From Anaerolineales bacterium (lineage in GTDB: Bacteria > Chloroflexota > Anaerolineae > Anaerolineales > UBA4823), in NCBI GenBank assembly GCA_020853835.1, contig JADYYC010000403.1, positions 1 to 7,056 of the forward strand: DNA of 7,056 nt. Direction: 5' to 3'. The position numbers were made by a program, and so were the translations under genes. Below the pieces are notes generated by a model, which saw only the letters and a list, made by a program, of their open reading frames with translations, was not told where the DNA came from and searched no databases. This document shows positions 6,087-7,056 of this stretch, piece by piece. Position 1 is the first letter of the stretch. Each line of letters begins with the position of its first letter.

Positions 6087-7056
6087 TGCGCGTTACGCCC
6101 AGCCCCGGAAGATCGTTGTAGATCAGAGTTGCCTGCTCGTAAGTCACCCCTCGAAAAGGGTCGTTGGCGATCAACACCGGCGCGTCCAGGTCGGCGTAAT
6201 CGCAGAGGGGCGCGAGCTGCGCGGCCGCGCTGATGGCCAGCGAGGTTTCGACCATGCAGCCGATCATCACCTGCATGCCCAGCGCTCGCGCGGTGTGGAT
6301 GGCGCGCAGCCCCTCGCGGATGCCGCCGGATTTCGCCAGCTTGATCACGACTCCGTCGACCGCGCCGGCGTGCGCCGCGACGTCTCGGGCGGTTTTGATG
6401 TTTTCATCAGCAAAGATGGGCAGCCCGAGTTTCTGGTCTTTCAGCCAGCGCAGCCCCTCGATGTCGCCGACCCCGACCGGCTGTTCGACGAACTCCAGCC
6501 CGTACTCAGCCAGGCGCGGGATCAGGCTGGCCGCCTGCTCACGGCTCCAGCCCGCGTTGGCGTCCACCCTCAGGCGGGCGGGGGTCGCTTCCCGGATTGC
6601 CCTGACGACCTGCAGGTCGTCCTCGCCTCCCCCAAGCTTGACTTTCAGAACCGGCATCCCCGACTGGCGGGCGCGTTCGGCCATCACCTCGGGCTTGTCG
6701 ATCGAGATCGAGAACGACGTGACCGGCGCGTTACGCGGGTCCAGGCCCAACAGGGCGTAGACCGGTTTGCCCAACAGCTTTCCCATCCAATCGTGCAGCG
6801 CCAGGTCGATGGCGCATCTGGCGGCGTTCGATCCCGCCGGCAGCTCGTTCAAGGGTTCTTCTAAGTTAAAGGGATCCCAGTCTTTCTCCCTAAATTGATC
6901 TAAATATGCCATGATGCCCGCGGCTGATTCGCCGTGATGCGGCACGCCGGCGGCTTCGCCGAGGCCTTCGCCAATCTGCACCAGCACGTTGTGGCGCTCG
7001 TTGGTTGAACCGTGGGCGATCCTCCAGGTGGATTTCAGTTGAATAGTGTATGGCTC
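6079..7056 (-). CDS. Dipeptide epimerase, L-Ala-D/L-Glu epimerase type (enolase superfamily; 5' partial)
   Basis: The frame stays open to the right edge, giving 325 visible residues; only a few N-terminal residues are missing. The GTG at 6987 is internal, because upstream residues read PYTIQLKSTWRIAHGSTNER, the conserved capping-domain start of this family. Counting from the edge, the active-site elements are the acid/base KVK (138-140), metal ligands Asp165 (RVDANAGW), Glu191 (EFVEQP) and Asp217 (FADENI), and the second Lys239 (VIKLAKSGGI). A DLD motif (289-291) follows, of the kind that binds the dipeptide amino end. The enzyme is expected to epimerise the C-terminal residue of dipeptides such as L-Ala-D-Glu released from peptidoglycan, with Mg2+, in the cytoplasm. 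Exact dipeptide preference varies in the family and is not readable here. It converges on the HD-like gene with a 43-base gap. Confidence 0.88.
   Translation of the reverse strand, partial: EPYTIQLKSTWRIAHGSTNERHNVLVQIGEGLGEAAGVPHHGESAAGIMAYLDQFREKDWDPFNLEEPLNELPAGSNAARCAIDLALHDWMGKLLGKPVYALLGLDPRNAPVTSFSISIDKPEVMAERARQSGMPVLKVKLGGGEDDLQVVRAIREATPARLRVDANAGWSREQAASLIPRLAEYGLEFVEQPVGVGDIEGLRWLKDQKLGLPIFADENIKTARDVAAHAGAVDGVVIKLAKSGGIREGLRAIHTARALGMQVMIGCMVETSLAISAAAQLAPLCDYADLDAPVLIANDPFRGVTYEQATLIYNDLPGLGVTRTA

Noticed and set aside
6295..6864. 189-codon + strand open frame opposite the epimerase gene
   Set aside because: The - strand product carries every expected active-site motif, so this frame is an antisense shadow.

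Overview
The window is about 7 kb of GC-rich bacterial DNA carrying four protein-coding genes. Three lie on the + strand and one converges on them from the - strand, and the outer two run off the window edges. I see no tRNA, rRNA, CRISPR array, insertion sequence or phage gene. The style of the first gene (a bacterial Ser/Thr kinase with PPEQY and SDVYALGATLY motifs joined to other domains), an MttB-family methyltransferase and an L-Ala-D/L-Glu epimerase-type enzyme suggest an environmental Chloroflexota (Anaerolineae-like) bacterium. That placement is inference from gene style, not from a marker gene.

Left part (1-2922): one long reading frame encodes a three-part membrane protein. It has a cytoplasmic Ser/Thr kinase-like domain, a Pro/Thr-rich linker with one transmembrane helix, and a complete extracellular family-5 (oligopeptide/dipeptide type) solute-binding domain. 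The kinase motifs are altered (HGD for HRD, IRPAN for the usual KPxN, DFS for DFG), although the catalytic Asp, Asn and metal-binding Asp remain. No ABC permease or ATPase gene lies next to it within the window, so a sensor role is at least as likely as transport.

Middle (3002-4444): an MttB-superfamily (trimethylamine methyltransferase-like) protein of 480 residues with no in-frame amber codon, so it is a non-pyrrolysine member. A strong 16-bp-stem terminator follows it.

The region 4445-4679 is a compact regulatory interval: terminator, then an extended -10 promoter overlapped by a 7-bp-arm inverted repeat, then a short leader, then a good ribosome binding site that fixes a GTG start at 4680. 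The gene it drives (4680-6035) encodes a 451-residue protein with an HD-phosphohydrolase-like N-terminal half and a C-terminal region I do not recognise.

Right part (6079 to the edge, - strand): an enolase-superfamily dipeptide epimerase (L-Ala-D/L-Glu epimerase type) with all expected active-site residues. It is separated from the HD gene by 43 bases that include a hairpin between the convergent genes. A peptide-binding receptor and a dipeptide epimerase in one neighbourhood are compatible with sensing or use of cell-wall peptides, but nothing in the sequence proves a link.
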